64,000 bases of DNA from Propionivibrio dicarboxylicus (GCA_945902805.1 CAMDMZ010000008.1:1-64000); one strand, 5' to 3'; counted from the stretch's first letter, positions 42,181-52,133 are shown. Notes: generated by a model not told the origin, from the sequence alone. A program made the numbers and translations.

Positions 42181-44922
42181 TCACGCCGCCAACTCCCGAT
42201 TCAGCGTTTCAATCACCTGTGGCAGTTCCCCGCCGAAAAGCTGATGCACGCGCCCCAGCCCACCTTCCTTGTTGAAGGGCGCGTACTCGAAGTCGTCGAG
42301 GTTGATCCCCAAATTGCCGGCGATGTGGTCGCGGATCATTTCGAGCCAGTGGGTTTGTTCCGGGGTGAAGCTACTTCCCTGTTGCGCGAGCCAGGCCTTG
42401 AAGTTGGCGGCGACGCGCTCGGGGTAGGGCACGAGTTCGTTGTCCTGGTGCATGGCGAAACGCACGAGGCTGACGAGATCGGTGAGGATACGCTGGCCGC
42501 TCGCACCTTTCACCTTGCCTTTATCGAGCGCAGCGTAGGCTTGCCACAGCGCCGATTCGTCGAGCAGGTGCGGCGGGGCGTGCAGGGCGTCGGCGAGGGT
42601 CTTGATGTCCTCGAAGCGCAGCGGCGCCCTGGTCGGGCGGTTGTAGAGAATTTGCAGGGCGGTGATTTCGTCCTTGTGCTGCTGGATAAAGGCCTCGAAG
42701 GTCTGGACGAGGCTCTTGGCGCGCTCGGTGGCGGCGGCGGAGAAGCTGGCTTCGATCAACTGGTCTTGCGTGACGGTGTCGATGACCAGATCGGCCTTGC
42801 GACGCAGTTCGAGCAGCAGATTGCGCAGGGCCGGGTCGGACAGCGGCTTGACGGCGTCCGCAGCCGCCGTCCCGCCAGCGCCGACTTTTAGCGCCTCGAC
42901 AATGCCACGCGCCAGGCTCTTGAGGTCGTGACCGCCGCTGGCTGCGACGATTTTCGTCTTGTCGGCTTCGGTGATGTCGCGGTCGAGCCGCGCTAGCCGC
43001 GCGGCCACGCTGGATAGCACGTCGGGTTCGATATTGCCCAGCGCCACGGCCTGCAGGAGTTTGTCGAAAGGCACGGTCTTCTTCTGGTCGAGCGGACGGG
43101 AATCGGTCTTGTCTCGCTCGCAGACGCCGACGGCGTCGACGATGACGAAGTGGTCCTTGACCACGTGCTCGCCGGGATTGACGGCGCGCAGGTCGGCGCG
43201 TTCGATGATGCGCACGCCGCGGCCCTTCATCTGCTCGAAGAAGCTGCGGCTCTTCACCGAGCGCAGGAAGACGACGATCTCGACCGGCTTGATGTCGGTG
43301 CCGGTGGCGACCATGTCCACCGTGACGGCGATGCGTGGGTAGTAGCTGGAGCGGAAGGCGCGAATCAGGTTCTCCGGCGTGTCGCCGGTGCTGCGGTAGG
43401 TGATCTTGTGGGCGAAGTCGTTGTCGCGCCCGAATTCTTCGCGAATGATCTGCACGATAGCCTCGGCGTGGTTGTCGTCCTTGGCGAAGACGAGGGTCTT
43501 GGGCAGTTCGGTGCGCTGCGGAAACATCTCAGCCTGCCAGCGGTCGCGGATCGTACGGATCACGGTGCGAATCTGGTCGGGCGTCTGCACGCTGCGGTCC
43601 AGTTCGGCGGGGTCATAGTCGAAATCCTCGTCGAGCTGCCAGTCGCTCCGCAAGCGGGTGTCGCGGTCCATCGTCTGCACCCAGTAGCCGGCCTCGACGG
43701 TGCTGCCGGCTTCGCTAACTTCGGTGCGGATGCGATAGACGTCGTAATTGACATTCACGCCGTCGGCCACCGCTTGCGCGTGGCCGTATTCCATCACCAG
43801 ATTCTGGTTGAAGAAGCCGAAGGTCTGCTTGTTGGGCGTGGCGGTGAGGCCGATCAGGTAGGCATCAAAGTAGTCAAGCACCTGCCGCCAGAGCTTGTAG
43901 ATCGAGCGGTGCGCCTCGTCGGTAACAACGATGTCGAAGTTCTCGATGGGGATAGCCGGGTTGTAGTCGATGGGTGGCGCGTCCCTGAACAGCCCTTCGA
44001 TGCCTTCGGCGGAATGTTCGTCGTCTTCCTCGGCCAGTTCGCGACCCTTGAGCAGCGAATACATGCGCTGGATGGTGCAGATGACCACGCGAGCGCTCTT
44101 GTCGATCTGATTGCTCTGCAGGTGCTGGACGATGTATTCCTCGCCGAATTTGTAGTTGTTGTACGGCGAGTCGTACTGGTCGAATTCCTTTTTGGTCTGG
44201 CGGCCGAGGTTGCCGCGATCGACGAGGAACAGCACGCGCCGCGCGCCGGCGAACTTGATCAGGCGGTAGATGAAGCTGATGGCCGTAAAGGTCTTTCCGC
44301 TGCCGGTCGCCATCTGGATCAGCGCGCGCGGCTTGTTGGCGGCGAGGCTGGCTTCGAGGTTGCGGACGGCCGTGATCTGGGCGGGCCAGAGGTCGGTTTC
44401 GATCAGCGGTGGCAAGGCCTTGAGCCGCGACAGGAACGTGGACGGCGGTTCTGTGACCCCTTGGCCCGCTGAATTGGCATTCCCGCCGCCTGCATATTGC
44501 AACCACTCAGCCAGCATCTCGGGCCGATGGAAGGCGAAGACAGGACGGGCGCGTGGTTCGAGGTCAAGGCCATTCGTGAAATGCGTTTCGATGCCCGTGG
44601 ATTCATAAAGGAACGGAAGCGGCCGTCGCCAGGCCGGGAGACTCGCCGGCAGACCGGCGGCGTAGCGACTGGACTGGAACTCGACACCCGTCAGCGTGGC
44701 GCCCTGTTTCTTGGCTTCGATGATGCCGGCGGCCTTGGCGTCGATGTAGAGCAGGTAGTCGGCAAAACCAGAGCCGGCCTCGAGCGGGAATTCGCGCAGG
44801 GCGACGCCGCGCGCGGCGTGGATATTGGCCTGCGCCATATCGCAGACGTGCCAACCTGCTCGAGTTAGCAGCCGGTCAATTTCCTCCCGTGCTTGTTGTT
44901 CTGGATGCGCCATTGCTTCCAT
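42181..44922 (-). CDS. hsdR: Type I restriction endonuclease subunit HsdR
   Basis: HsdR (913 aa) is the motor-nuclease subunit. The N-terminal nuclease has EFPLEAGSGFADYLLYIDAKAAGIIEAKKQG (D..ExK). The SF2 helicase has Walker A MATGSGKTFTAI, DEAHRS, and TVDMVATGTDIKPVEIVVFLR. A helical C-terminal domain contacts HsdM. The start MEAMAHPEQQ at 44922 is favoured over a longer reading through a repeat. Residues LKVGAGGTAAADAVK in the C-terminal linker come from a dispersed repeat at 42866-42889. Confidence 0.94.
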   Translation of the reverse strand: MEAMAHPEQQAREEIDRLLTRAGWHVCDMAQANIHAARGVALREFPLEAGSGFADYLLYIDAKAAGIIEAKKQGATLTGVEFQSSRYAAGLPASLPAWRRPLPFLYESTGIETHFTNGLDLEPRARPVFAFHRPEMLAEWLQYAGGGNANSAGQGVTEPPSTFLSRLKALPPLIETDLWPAQITAVRNLEASLAANKPRALIQMATGSGKTFTAISFIYRLIKFAGARRVLFLVDRGNLGRQTKKEFDQYDSPYNNYKFGEEYIVQHLQSNQIDKSARVVICTIQRMYSLLKGRELAEEDDEHSAEGIEGLFRDAPPIDYNPAIPIENFDIVVTDEAHRSIYKLWRQVLDYFDAYLIGLTATPNKQTFGFFNQNLVMEYGHAQAVADGVNVNYDVYRIRTEVSEAGSTVEAGYWVQTMDRDTRLRSDWQLDEDFDYDPAELDRSVQTPDQIRTVIRTIRDRWQAEMFPQRTELPKTLVFAKDDNHAEAIVQIIREEFGRDNDFAHKITYRSTGDTPENLIRAFRSSYYPRIAVTVDMVATGTDIKPVEIVVFLRSVKSRSFFEQMKGRGVRIIERADLRAVNPGEHVVKDHFVIVDAVGVCERDKTDSRPLDQKKTVPFDKLLQAVALGNIEPDVLSSVAARLARLDRDITEADKTKIVAASGGHDLKSLARGIVEALKVGAGGTAAADAVKPLSDPALRNLLLELRRKADLVIDTVTQDQLIEASFSAAATERAKSLVQTFEAFIQQHKDEITALQILYNRPTRAPLRFEDIKTLADALHAPPHLLDESALWQAYAALDKGKVKGASGQRILTDLVSLVRFAMHQDNELVPYPERVAANFKAWLAQQGSSFTPEQTHWLEMIRDHIAGNLGINLDDFEYAPFNKEGGLGRVHQLFGGELPQVIETLNRELAA
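42866..42889 (+). repeat. Dispersed 24-bp repeat, copy 9 (inside hsdR)
   Basis: GCCGTCCCGCCAGCGCCGAC followed by TTTT is read on the minus strand as KVGAGGTA, between the helicase and C-terminal domains of HsdR. Confidence 0.85.
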
Positions 44923-44989
44923 GCCGTTTGATTTCTGGCGAATGATGGCACAGATTGGCCGGTTTCCTGCGGAAGTACTCACTCCCGCC

Positions 44990-45013
44990 GCCGTCTTGCC
45001 AGCACCGACTTTT
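44990..45013 (+). repeat. Dispersed 24-bp repeat, copy 10
   Basis: GCCGTCTTGCCAGCACCGAC followed by TTTT ends 1 bp before the modC stop, at the edge of the hsd island. It is identical over 27 bp to the copy upstream of nifE. Confidence 0.9.
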
Positions 45014-45014
45014 C

Positions 45015-46085
45015 TCAGCCGATCAATGCCACCGCTTTGATCTGAATCCACACCTGCTGTTGTTTTCTCAGGTGCAAGGCGGCGGCCGAGCGGCGGGTTA
45101 GGCGTGCCAGCAAGGGCATCCCGCCGACCCGCAGGCGGACAATGACGAGTGCCGGATGATCGTCGGCGGCATGGTCATCGACCACGGCCGGCAAGCTGTT
45201 GAGGATGCTGCTGTCGGTTTCGGACAGCGCAATACTGACATCGCGTGCCAGCACACGTAGCCGCACGTGGCGACCGACGGCAGCACCGGTGTCGCGCACC
45301 CAGAGTTCGCCACCGGCGAAGGCGACCCGGGCGAGGTGCCATTCGGCATCCCGCGCCAGCACCGTCGCGTCAAACACCACGCCGGCTTCTTCGCCAAAAC
45401 GCAATGGCAGGTCAAGGCGGGCCATGGTTTCGGCAGCCAGTCCTTGTGCGCTGACGCGTCCGTTTTCCAGCAGCACCAGATGATCGGCCAGCCGCGCCAC
45501 TTCTTCAGGTGCGTGGCTGACATAGACGATGGGGATCGCCAGCTGTTCGTGCAGGCGGTCGAGATAGGGCAGGATTTCCTGCTTGCGGGCGTGATCCAGC
45601 GCCGCCAGCGGCTCGTCCATCAGGAGCAGACGCGGTCCTGTGAGCAGTGCCCGAGCGATGGCGACGCGTTGCTGTTCGCCGCCCGACAGGCGATCCGGTA
45701 GTCGTGTCAGTAGATGTTCGATGCCCAGCAAGTCGATAATGGCTGCGCGATCGATGCGCTGTCCCTCCGATCCGGCACGGCGCCGGCCAAAATCCAGATT
45801 GGCTGCCACATCGAGGTGCGGGAACAGACGGGCATCCTGGAATACATAACCAAGCGAGCGTTGGTGTGTGGGCAAGCTGTAGCGGCCATCCTGCCAGACC
45901 TCGTTGTCGATGACGAAATAGCCATCGGCGGATTGTTCCAGCCCGGCCATACAACGCAGCAGCGTGGTCTTGCCGGAGCCGGAACGGCCGAACAAGACGC
46001 TGACCCCCTGGGTCGGCAGGCGCAGATCCACATCGAGCCGAAAAGTGCCGAATTGCTTGCGAAAGCGGGCACGGATCTCAGCCAC
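45015..46085 (-). CDS. modC: Molybdate ABC transporter ATP-binding protein ModC
   Basis: ModC (356 aa) powers molybdate import for FeMo-co synthesis. Walker A is [10 protein letters not shown] (about residue 32-41), the signature [16 protein letters not shown], Walker [13 protein letters not shown], and the switch histidine YVSHAPEEV. The C-terminal MOP domain (VRLRV repeats; [15 protein letters not shown]) binds molybdate. It overlaps modB by 8 bp. The same C-terminus exists as a broken copy at 33930-34110. Confidence 0.95.
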   Translation of the reverse strand: MAEIRARFRKQFGTFRLDVDLRLPTQGVSVLFGRSGSGKTTLLRCMAGLEQSADGYFVIDNEVWQDGRYSLPTHQRSLGYVFQDARLFPHLDVAANLDFGRRRAGSEGQRIDRAAIIDLLGIEHLLTRLPDRLSGGEQQRVAIARALLTGPRLLLMDEPLAALDHARKQEILPYLDRLHEQLAIPIVYVSHAPEEVARLADHLVLLENGRVSAQGLAAETMARLDLPLRFGEEAGVVFDATVLARDAEWHLARVAFAGGELWVRDTGAAVGRHVRLRVLARDVSIALSETDSSILNSLPAVVDDHAADDHPALVIVRLRVGGMPLLARLTRRSAAALHLRKQQQVWIQIKAVALIG

Positions 46086-46758
46086 GATAGTTTCCCCGTG
46101 CCGCCGGATTCAAGGCATACAGGGCCAGCAGGACGAGGAACGAGAACAACACCAGTCCGCCGGATAGCCAGTGCGCCGCCGCGTAGTCCATGGCTTCGAC
46201 ATGATCGTAGATCTGGACCGAGATCACGCGCGTCTTGTTCGGGATGTTGCCGCCGATCATCAGTACAACGCCGAATTCGCCGACGGTATGGGCGAAGCCA
46301 AGGATGGCGGCCGTGATGAAACCCGGGCGGGCCAGTGGCAAGACGACATGAACGAAGGTATCCAGGGGACTGGCGCGCAATGTGGCGGCAGCCTCCAGCG
46401 GACCGTTGCCGATGGCGGCGAACGCTTGTTGCAGCGGCTGGACGACGAAAGGCAGTGAATAGAGAACCGAGGCAACGACGAGCCCGGCAAAACTGAACGG
46501 CAAGACGCCCAATCCCAATGACTGCGTGATCTGCCCTACTGGACCTTGAGGTCCCAACGTGACCAGTAGATAGAAACCAAGTACGGTCGGTGGCAACACC
46601 AGCGGCAACGCCACCACGGCGCCAATCGGCGCCTTCCAGCGCGATGCGGTGCGCGCCAGCCACCAGGCCAGCGGTGTGCATAGCACCAGCAGGATCACGG
46701 TCGTCAGGCTTGCCAGACGGAGCGTGAGCAGTATGGCGGTGAGATCGCCATCGCTCAT
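46078..46758 (-). CDS. modB: Molybdate ABC transporter permease ModB
   Basis: ModB (226 aa) is the inner-membrane channel. Helices are evident throughout and the ATPase-docking EAA loop reads [25 protein letters not shown]. The start [17 protein letters not shown] at 46758 fits the family; a longer reading at 46785 would overlap modA. It lies 4 bp after modA. Confidence 0.95.
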   Translation of the reverse strand: MSDGDLTAILLTLRLASLTTVILLVLCTPLAWWLARTASRWKAPIGAVVALPLVLPPTVLGFYLLVTLGPQGPVGQITQSLGLGVLPFSFAGLVVASVLYSLPFVVQPLQQAFAAIGNGPLEAAATLRASPLDTFVHVVLPLARPGFITAAILGFAHTVGEFGVVLMIGGNIPNKTRVISVQIYDHVEAMDYAAAHWLSGGLVLFSFLVLLALYALNPAARGNYRG

Positions 46759-46762
46759 GGCA

Positions 46763-47500
46763 TCACACGTCGTAACCGTAGGCACGCATCACGGCCTTGG
46801 CCTTTGTGCTCTTGAGGAAGGTCAGGAAGGCGTCGGCAGCCGGATTGCCACGACCGGCACTGAGCAAGACGGCGTCCTGGCGGATCGGTTGGTGCAGCGT
46901 GGCGGGAACGATCCAGCCGGAACCTTCGCCGATGCGACCCTCCTTGATTACCTGCGAGAGCGCAACGATACCGAGTTCGGCGTTGCCGGTGGCAATGTAC
47001 TGATAGCTCTGGGCCAGATTTTCGGCGAGGACAAATTTGGCTTGCACGGCATCGATCAGCTTGAGAGCGGTGAGCATCTCGACGGCCGCCACACCGTAGG
47101 GCGCAAGTCGTGGGTTGGGCAGTGCGAAATGGCGGAAGTCACCCGCCTTCAGTGGCGATTCATCGACGAGCCCCGGTTTTGCCGACCACAGCACAATTCT
47201 GCCGCTGGCATAGGTGTATCGGCTACCGGCCACGGTAGCCGCTTCCTTTTCGAGCTTGGCCGGTGTTTCATCGTCCGCCGCCAGCAAGACCTCAAATGGC
47301 GCCCCATTTCTGATCTGCGCATAGAGTTTCCCGGTCGAGGCAAACGATGCGGCGACCGTGTGTCCGGTTTCTTTTTCGAATTCGGCGGCAAGCTTTTGCA
47401 TCGGTGCCGTGAAGTTGACGGCGACAGCGACCGAAGTCGATTCGGCATGAGTCTCCAAAGCGGCAATCAGCAGGATGATCAGGGTGAGCAGGCGGCGCAT
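46763..47500 (-). CDS. modA: Molybdate-binding periplasmic protein ModA
   Basis: ModA (245 aa) captures molybdate in the periplasm. The N-terminus [18 protein letters not shown] is a signal peptide with cleavage near residue 21. The mature part starts [44 protein letters not shown], where the anion-binding serines and the GxxxF/ASTG motif lie. A sigma54 promoter at 47535-47550 and a NifA site shared with nifE precede it. Confidence 0.94.
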   Translation of the reverse strand: MRRLLTLIILLIAALETHAESTSVAVAVNFTAPMQKLAAEFEKETGHTVAASFASTGKLYAQIRNGAPFEVLLAADDETPAKLEKEAATVAGSRYTYASGRIVLWSAKPGLVDESPLKAGDFRHFALPNPRLAPYGVAAVEMLTALKLIDAVQAKFVLAENLAQSYQYIATGNAELGIVALSQVIKEGRIGEGSGWIVPATLHQPIRQDAVLLSAGRGNPAADAFLTFLKSTKAKAVMRAYGYDV

Positions 47501-47534
47501 GACAGATTCTCCGATGGGGTGGCGATCCTGGTCA

Positions 47535-47550
47535 TGCACGTTCGGTGCCA
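47535..47550 (-). promoter_or_regulatory. sigma54 promoter of modABC
   Basis: The minus strand reads TGGCACCGAACGTGCA, with GG and GC in register, 34 bp before the modA ATG. The NifA site at 47613-47628 is 62 bp upstream. Confidence 0.65.
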
Positions 47551-47612
47551 CATGCGGAAAGCGCGGTCATGGCGGGCTGCCTGGCGATGAAAGCGGCGGG
47601 TGGCGGGAGCTT

Positions 47613-47628
47613 TGTCGCAAACCAGACA
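47613..47628. promoter_or_regulatory. NifA upstream activator site shared by modABC and nifE
   Basis: Perfect TGT-N10-ACA (TGTCGCAAACCAGACA) between two divergent sigma54 promoters, 62 bp and 72 bp away. Confidence 0.8.
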
Positions 47629-47652
47629 AAGCGACGTACAGGGGGCACATAC

Positions 47653-47676
47653 GCCGTCTTGCCAGCACCGACTTTT
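47653..47676 (+). repeat. Dispersed 24-bp repeat, copy 11 (nifE promoter region)
   Basis: GCCGTCTTGCCAGCACCGAC followed by TTTT lies between the NifA site and the nifE sigma54 promoter, in the DNA that must bend to let NifA reach RNA polymerase. Confidence 0.9.
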
Positions 47677-47700
47677 CTGTGCCTTCAATGAGTTGCGTTC

Positions 47701-47716
47701 TGGCATGCGCCTTGCG
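47701..47716 (+). promoter_or_regulatory. sigma54 promoter of nifEN
   Basis: TGGCATGCGCCTTGCG matches the -24/-12 consensus and ends 29 bp before the nifE ATG. Confidence 0.85.
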
Positions 47717-47745
47717 AATCACTCTACAACTCATCGAGGCCCGCC

Positions 47746-49170
47746 ATGAAAGCCGCCGAAATCGCCGAACTGCTGAACGAACCTGCCTGCGCGCACAACA
47801 AGAAGGAGAAATCCGGTTGTGCCAAGACCAAGCCTGGCGCCACGGCCGGTGGCTGCTCGTTCGACGGGGCGCAGATCGCGCTGCTGCCGATCGCCGATGT
47901 CGCGCACATCGTGCATGGGCCGATCGCTTGCGCCGGTTCGTCGTGGGACAACCGGGGTACGCGCTCCAGCGGGCCGACGCTCTACCGCATCGGCATGACA
48001 ACCGATCTCACCGAGCAGGATGTGATCATGGGGCGCGGCGAGAAGCGCCTGTTCCACGCCATCAAGCAGGCGATTGACGACTATTCGCCGGCGGCGGTCT
48101 TTCTTTACTCGACCTGCGTACCGGCCTTGATCGGCGACGACCTGGATGCCGTGGCCAATGCCGCTACCGAGCATTGGGGCGTGCCCGTGGTGCCGGTGGA
48201 TTGCGCCGGCTTCTATGGCACCAAGAATCTGGGCAACCGGATTGCCGGCGAGGCGATGTTCCGTCATGTGATCGGTACCCGCGAACCCGATCCGGTGCCG
48301 GCGTCCGCCCAGCGGCCGGGCATCACCGTGCATGACGTGAATCTGATCGGCGAATACAACATCGCCGGCGAGTTCTGGCATGTCGCGCCCTTGTTCGATG
48401 AGCTCGGGTTGCGCATTCTCGCCACGCTCTCGGGCGATACCCGCTTCAGGGAAGTGCAGACCATGCACCGTGCCAAAGCGTCGATGGTGGTATGCGCCAA
48501 GGCCTTGCTCAACGTGGCGCGCAAACTCGAAACGGATTACGGCGTGCCCTATTTCGAGGGCAGCTTCTATGGCATCACCGATACCTCGCAAGCCTTGCGC
48601 GACTTCGCCCGCCTGCTCGGCGACGCCGCTCTCACGGAGCGTACCGAGGCGCTGATCGTGCGTGAGGAAGCCAGGATTCGCGCGGCGCTGGCACCCTGGG
48701 CCGCACGTCTCAAGGGCAAACGCGTGCTGCTGTACACCGGCGGCGTCAAGAGTTGGTCGGTGGTTTCGGCCCTGCAGGATCTGGGTATGACGGTGGTGGC
48801 CACGGGCACCAACAAATCCACCGAGGAAGACAAGGCGCGTATCCGCGAGATCATGGGTGACGAAACGAAGATGATTACCGACGGCAGTCCGAAAGCACTG
48901 CTGCAGGCCTACAAGGATTACCAGGCCGACATCCTGATCGCCGGCGGGCGCAATCTCTATACGGCGCTCAAGGCACGCATTCCCTTCCTCGACATCAACC
49001 AGGAGCGCGAATTCGGCTATGCCGGCTATGACGGCATGCTGGAACTGGTGCGGCAACTCGCGCTGACGCTGGAAGCGCCGGTGTGGGATCAGGTACGCAA
49101 ACCGGCTCCATGGGCGGCACAGAAAGCCGTCGGCGAACCGCTGACTGCGCTGGAGGTCCATCATGGCTGA
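47746..49170 (+). CDS. nifE: FeMo-cofactor scaffold protein NifE
   Basis: NifE (474 aa) forms with NifN the scaffold on which NifB-co becomes FeMo-co. It is a NifD paralogue: cysteines in [30 protein letters not shown] and [16 protein letters not shown] correspond to P-cluster-type positions, and [13 protein letters not shown] is the family C-terminal motif. It overlaps nifN by 8 bp. Confidence 0.97.
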   Translation: MKAAEIAELLNEPACAHNKKEKSGCAKTKPGATAGGCSFDGAQIALLPIADVAHIVHGPIACAGSSWDNRGTRSSGPTLYRIGMTTDLTEQDVIMGRGEKRLFHAIKQAIDDYSPAAVFLYSTCVPALIGDDLDAVANAATEHWGVPVVPVDCAGFYGTKNLGNRIAGEAMFRHVIGTREPDPVPASAQRPGITVHDVNLIGEYNIAGEFWHVAPLFDELGLRILATLSGDTRFREVQTMHRAKASMVVCAKALLNVARKLETDYGVPYFEGSFYGITDTSQALRDFARLLGDAALTERTEALIVREEARIRAALAPWAARLKGKRVLLYTGGVKSWSVVSALQDLGMTVVATGTNKSTEEDKARIREIMGDETKMITDGSPKALLQAYKDYQADILIAGGRNLYTALKARIPFLDINQEREFGYAGYDGMLELVRQLALTLEAPVWDQVRKPAPWAAQKAVGEPLTALEVHHG

Positions 49171-50584
49171 AATCCTCAAACGCGCCAAAGCGCTGGCTGT
49201 CAATCCGTTGAAAGCCAGCCAGCCCATCGGGGCGGCGCTGGCTTTTCTTGGCCTGAAGAATTCCATCCCGATGCTGCACGGCTCGCAGGGCTGTACCGCG
49301 TTTGGCAAGGTCTTCTTCGTGCGACATTTCCGCGAGCCGATCCCGTTGCAGACCACGGCGATGGATCAGGTGTCCACCATCATGAGCGCCGACGAAAATG
49401 TGATCGAAGGCCTCAAGGTCATCTGCGAAAAGAACAAGCCGGATGTGATCGGCCTGCCGACCACGGGACTTTCGGAAACCCAGGGAACCGACATCAAGCG
49501 CCTGGTGCGCGAGTTCCGCGAGCAGTATCCGCAGTTTGCCGCGACTGCCGTGGTGCCGGTGGTGACACCGGATTACACGGGTTGTCTCGAATCGGGCTAC
49601 GCATTAGCCATCGAAGCGATCATCGACGTGATCATAGAAAGGTCGGCTCATTTACCCAACCTCGTAGGACGGCGCAAGAAGCAGGTGAATGTGCTGTGTG
49701 CGTCGATGCTGACCCCCGGCGACACCGAAGCCATCCGCGACTGGATCGAAGCCTTCGGTCTGCGCCCGGTCATGTTGCCCGATATCGGTGATTCGCTCGA
49801 TGGACACCTGGTGGATGTCGAAACCACGCCGCTGACCTTGGGTGGTACGCCGAAGAGCGAGATCGCCAGCATGGGCGAATCAGCCGCGACGCTGGTGATC
49901 GGACACTCGCTGAACAAGGCCGCCGACCTGCTCAAGGAACGCACCGGCGTACCCGACTATCGGTTCGATCACCTGCTCGGATTGGAGGCATGCGATGCCT
50001 TCACCATGGCGCTGTCCGACATATCCGGCCAACCGGTGCCGATGAAGATTGACCGCCAGCGTGCGCAATTGCAGGACGCCATGGTGGATACGCATTTCAT
50101 GACCGGCTTCCTGCGCGTGGGTATCGCAGCCGATGCGGATCTGCTCGTGGCGCTCGGCCAGTTCCTCGCCGGGGTTGGCGCCGAGATTGTTGCCGCTGTC
50201 GCTCCGGCGCGGGCTGAGGTGCTCGCCTCGATGCCGGCCGCCACAGTTCAGATCGGCGATCTCGAGGATCTCGAACGTGCCGCCCGCGCAAGTGATGCCC
50301 AACTGATCATTTCGAACTCGCACGCCGTAGCGGCGGCCGAGCGTCTCGGCATTCCCATCCTGCGGGCCGGCTTTCCGCAATACGACTACGTCGGCGGCTA
50401 TGCCCGGACCTGGGTTGGCTACCGCGGATCGCGCAAGGCCCTGTTCGACATCGCCAATCTCTTCCTGGGGAACCACCATGACATCCCTGTCCATCGATCC
50501 ATCTATTGGGCCGGCACCCAGCGTGACACCGGCGGCGATCCGGAAGGCCGGACGCCAACTGGCGCTGGCCTGGTCCGCCACTAG
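49163..50584 (+). CDS. nifN: FeMo-cofactor scaffold protein NifN
   Basis: NifN (473 aa) is the NifK-like partner of NifE. Motifs include [46 protein letters not shown] and, near the end, [30 protein letters not shown]. The terminal 35 residues (after FLGNHHD) are translated from DNA that also encodes the NifX N-terminus in another frame, a 107-bp overlap. Confidence 0.96.
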   Translation: MAEILKRAKALAVNPLKASQPIGAALAFLGLKNSIPMLHGSQGCTAFGKVFFVRHFREPIPLQTTAMDQVSTIMSADENVIEGLKVICEKNKPDVIGLPTTGLSETQGTDIKRLVREFREQYPQFAATAVVPVVTPDYTGCLESGYALAIEAIIDVIIERSAHLPNLVGRRKKQVNVLCASMLTPGDTEAIRDWIEAFGLRPVMLPDIGDSLDGHLVDVETTPLTLGGTPKSEIASMGESAATLVIGHSLNKAADLLKERTGVPDYRFDHLLGLEACDAFTMALSDISGQPVPMKIDRQRAQLQDAMVDTHFMTGFLRVGIAADADLLVALGQFLAGVGAEIVAAVAPARAEVLASMPAATVQIGDLEDLERAARASDAQLIISNSHAVAAAERLGIPILRAGFPQYDYVGGYARTWVGYRGSRKALFDIANLFLGNHHDIPVHRSIYWAGTQRDTGGDPEGRTPTGAGLVRH

Positions 50585-51023
50585 CGAGGCACCGGACATG
50601 CTGAAAGTCGCCTTTGCCAGCAACGACCGCACCACGGTCAATCAGCATTTCGGCGCCGCTGAAGGTTTTGCCATCTACGCGATGGACGGCGAGCGTGCAC
50701 AACTGGTTCAGCTCGCCGAATTCCCGCCGGAGAGTATGGATGGCAACGAGAACAAGCTGCCGGCGAAGATCGCCGCGCTGTCGGGTTGTGTCGCCGTGTA
50801 TTGCCTCGCGGCAGGTGCCTCGGCGGTGAAACAGCTGCTCGCTTCCGGTATCCAGCCGATTCGACTGGATGACGAAGAAGCGATTGATCCTCTGCTGAAA
50901 CACATCAGCCTTGCCATCCGCGAAGGCGGCATACCCTGGGTGGAAAAGGCGATCCGCAAGGAACAGCAGAGCAAAGATGCCGCGCGCTTCGATCGCATGG
51001 CCACTCAGGACTGGGAAGAGTGA
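50478..51023 (+). CDS. nifX: NifX FeMo-co/NifB-co carrier
   Basis: NifX (181 aa) binds NifB-co and FeMo-co precursors during transfer. The core starts [29 protein letters not shown] and has [28 protein letters not shown]. The ATG at 50478 adds a 40-residue N-terminal extension overlapping nifN by 107 bp; an internal ATG at 50598 would start at the core. Extended NifX forms are known, so the upstream start is preferred but not certain. Confidence 0.92.
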   Translation: MTSLSIDPSIGPAPSVTPAAIRKAGRQLALAWSATSEAPDMLKVAFASNDRTTVNQHFGAAEGFAIYAMDGERAQLVQLAEFPPESMDGNENKLPAKIAALSGCVAVYCLAAGASAVKQLLASGIQPIRLDDEEAIDPLLKHISLAIREGGIPWVEKAIRKEQQSKDAARFDRMATQDWEE

Positions 51024-51442
51024 TGCCTCATCTGGTCACCGCGACTGCCCGAGTTGCCGCAATCCATAACGGCGTGGCCGAGGTTCACTTCGATACCGCA
51101 TCGGCGTGCGGCACCTGTGGCGCGCAATCCGTGTGTGGCAGTGGTCGCGCTCGCAGCATGCGGATTCCCGTTGCAGCCAATGTGCAATCCGGCGATTGCA
51201 TCAGCCTGCAAATACCCGAGTCCGAACTGCACCTCGGCGCCATCCTCGCCTATCTGTTGCCGGCCGTGACCACGCTGCTGGGTGGCGTGATGCTGGCGTC
51301 CGGTGGCGACGCCCTCGCCGCACTTGGCGCTACGCTGGGCCTTGGTTTCGGCCTGATCTGCCTGCGCCTTCTGGCACGCAGTCGGCCAGGGAACGGTATC
51401 CAGATTCGTCCATCCGATTTTTCCCAAGGAGAAACACAATGA
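51023..51442 (+). CDS. RseC/MucC-family membrane protein
   Basis: This 139-aa protein has the RseC/MucC pattern: an N-terminal soluble part with SACGTCGAQSVCGSGRA (Cys-rich, Fe-S like) and two transmembrane helices (LGAILAYLLPAVTTLLGGVMLAS and ALAALGATLGLGFGLICLRLL). RseC-type proteins are linked to Rnf/Rsx-dependent redox control. Its presence inside a nif operon suggests a link between Rnf and nitrogenase maturation. It joins nifX with an overlapping stop-start. Confidence 0.75.
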   Translation: MPHLVTATARVAAIHNGVAEVHFDTASACGTCGAQSVCGSGRARSMRIPVAANVQSGDCISLQIPESELHLGAILAYLLPAVTTLLGGVMLASGGDALAALGATLGLGFGLICLRLLARSRPGNGIQIRPSDFSQGETQ

Positions 51443-51912
51443 ATGCACCCCTGGCTGCCGAAGCGGCAGAAGACCCGATCTATCAGACCGACTTCATCAA
51501 GGAGATGGTGCGCCAGACGCGCGCGCTCGATAGTTACGGTCAGTGGGATGGCAAGTCCATGCCGCAGATCCTCGACGCCTATGTGCTGACCAAGGAGCGC
51601 AAGCGCGCAATCCCCGTGATCGGCGATCCCGATGACCAGATCATCGCCCGCGTCAAATCCTTCCATAACGCGATTGCCGTGCTGGTCGAAAAGGAATGCG
51701 GCCTGATGGCGGTGCCCTTCGTGCAACTCACGCATGAGGGTTTCGGCCGTGCGCTTATCGTGGTCGGCAAGCTGGTGGTGATGGACCGTACCCTGCGTGA
51801 TGTGCACCGCTTCGGTTTCGAAAGCTTGTCGAAGATGAAGAGCGAAGCGGACAAGTTCCTTTCCGTTGCCGTCGAGATCATCGGCAAACACAGCGAAGTG
51901 GCCGGGCTTTGA
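51439..51912 (+). CDS. NifX-associated protein (DUF269)
   Basis: This 157-aa nif-specific protein of the DUF269 family shows DPIYQTDFIKEMVRQTRALDSYGQWDGKSMPQILDAYVLTKERKRAIPVIGDPD and GRALIVVGKLVVMDRTLRDVHRFGFESL. It is conserved after nifX in many diazotrophs; its function is unknown but presumed to be in cofactor assembly. It overlaps the RseC gene by 4 bp. Confidence 0.92.
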   Translation: MNAPLAAEAAEDPIYQTDFIKEMVRQTRALDSYGQWDGKSMPQILDAYVLTKERKRAIPVIGDPDDQIIARVKSFHNAIAVLVEKECGLMAVPFVQLTHEGFGRALIVVGKLVVMDRTLRDVHRFGFESLSKMKSEADKFLSVAVEIIGKHSEVAGL

Positions 51913-51914
51913 GC

Positions 51915-52133
51915 ATGACTGACGAGGAACTGAAAGACCTCGACAAAGAGGTCAAGAAATTGAAGCGCATCGCCAGTGAGTGGGCCGGCAAGCTCCACGA
52001 TCTGGTGGAAGACCGCTTGCCCGCTGCCTATGCGGAGATCCCGGAAATCTCACAAGGCACCCTTGAAGCCTGTAAAGCGTGGGCCGAGGCCAATACCCGC
52101 CTGCAGGCGGCGCAGAGAGGAACGACAGCATGA
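51915..52133 (+). CDS. CCE_0567-type small nif protein (DUF683)
   Basis: This 72-aa helical hairpin protein (ELKDLDKEVKKLKRIASEWAGKLHDLVEDRLPAAYAEIPEISQGTLEACKAW) belongs to the nif-linked CCE_0567/DUF683 family. The family is reported as a metal-binding coiled coil. It overlaps the fdxB start by 4 bp. Confidence 0.88.
   Translation: MTDEELKDLDKEVKKLKRIASEWAGKLHDLVEDRLPAAYAEIPEISQGTLEACKAWAEANTRLQAAQRGTTA

Noticed and set aside
49641-49677. Possible interrupted repeat in nifN ([13 protein letters not shown])
   Set aside because: It shares GTAGGACGGCG with the nifB copy, but the GRRxxQVNVL segment is native to NifN and the match needs a 12-bp insertion.
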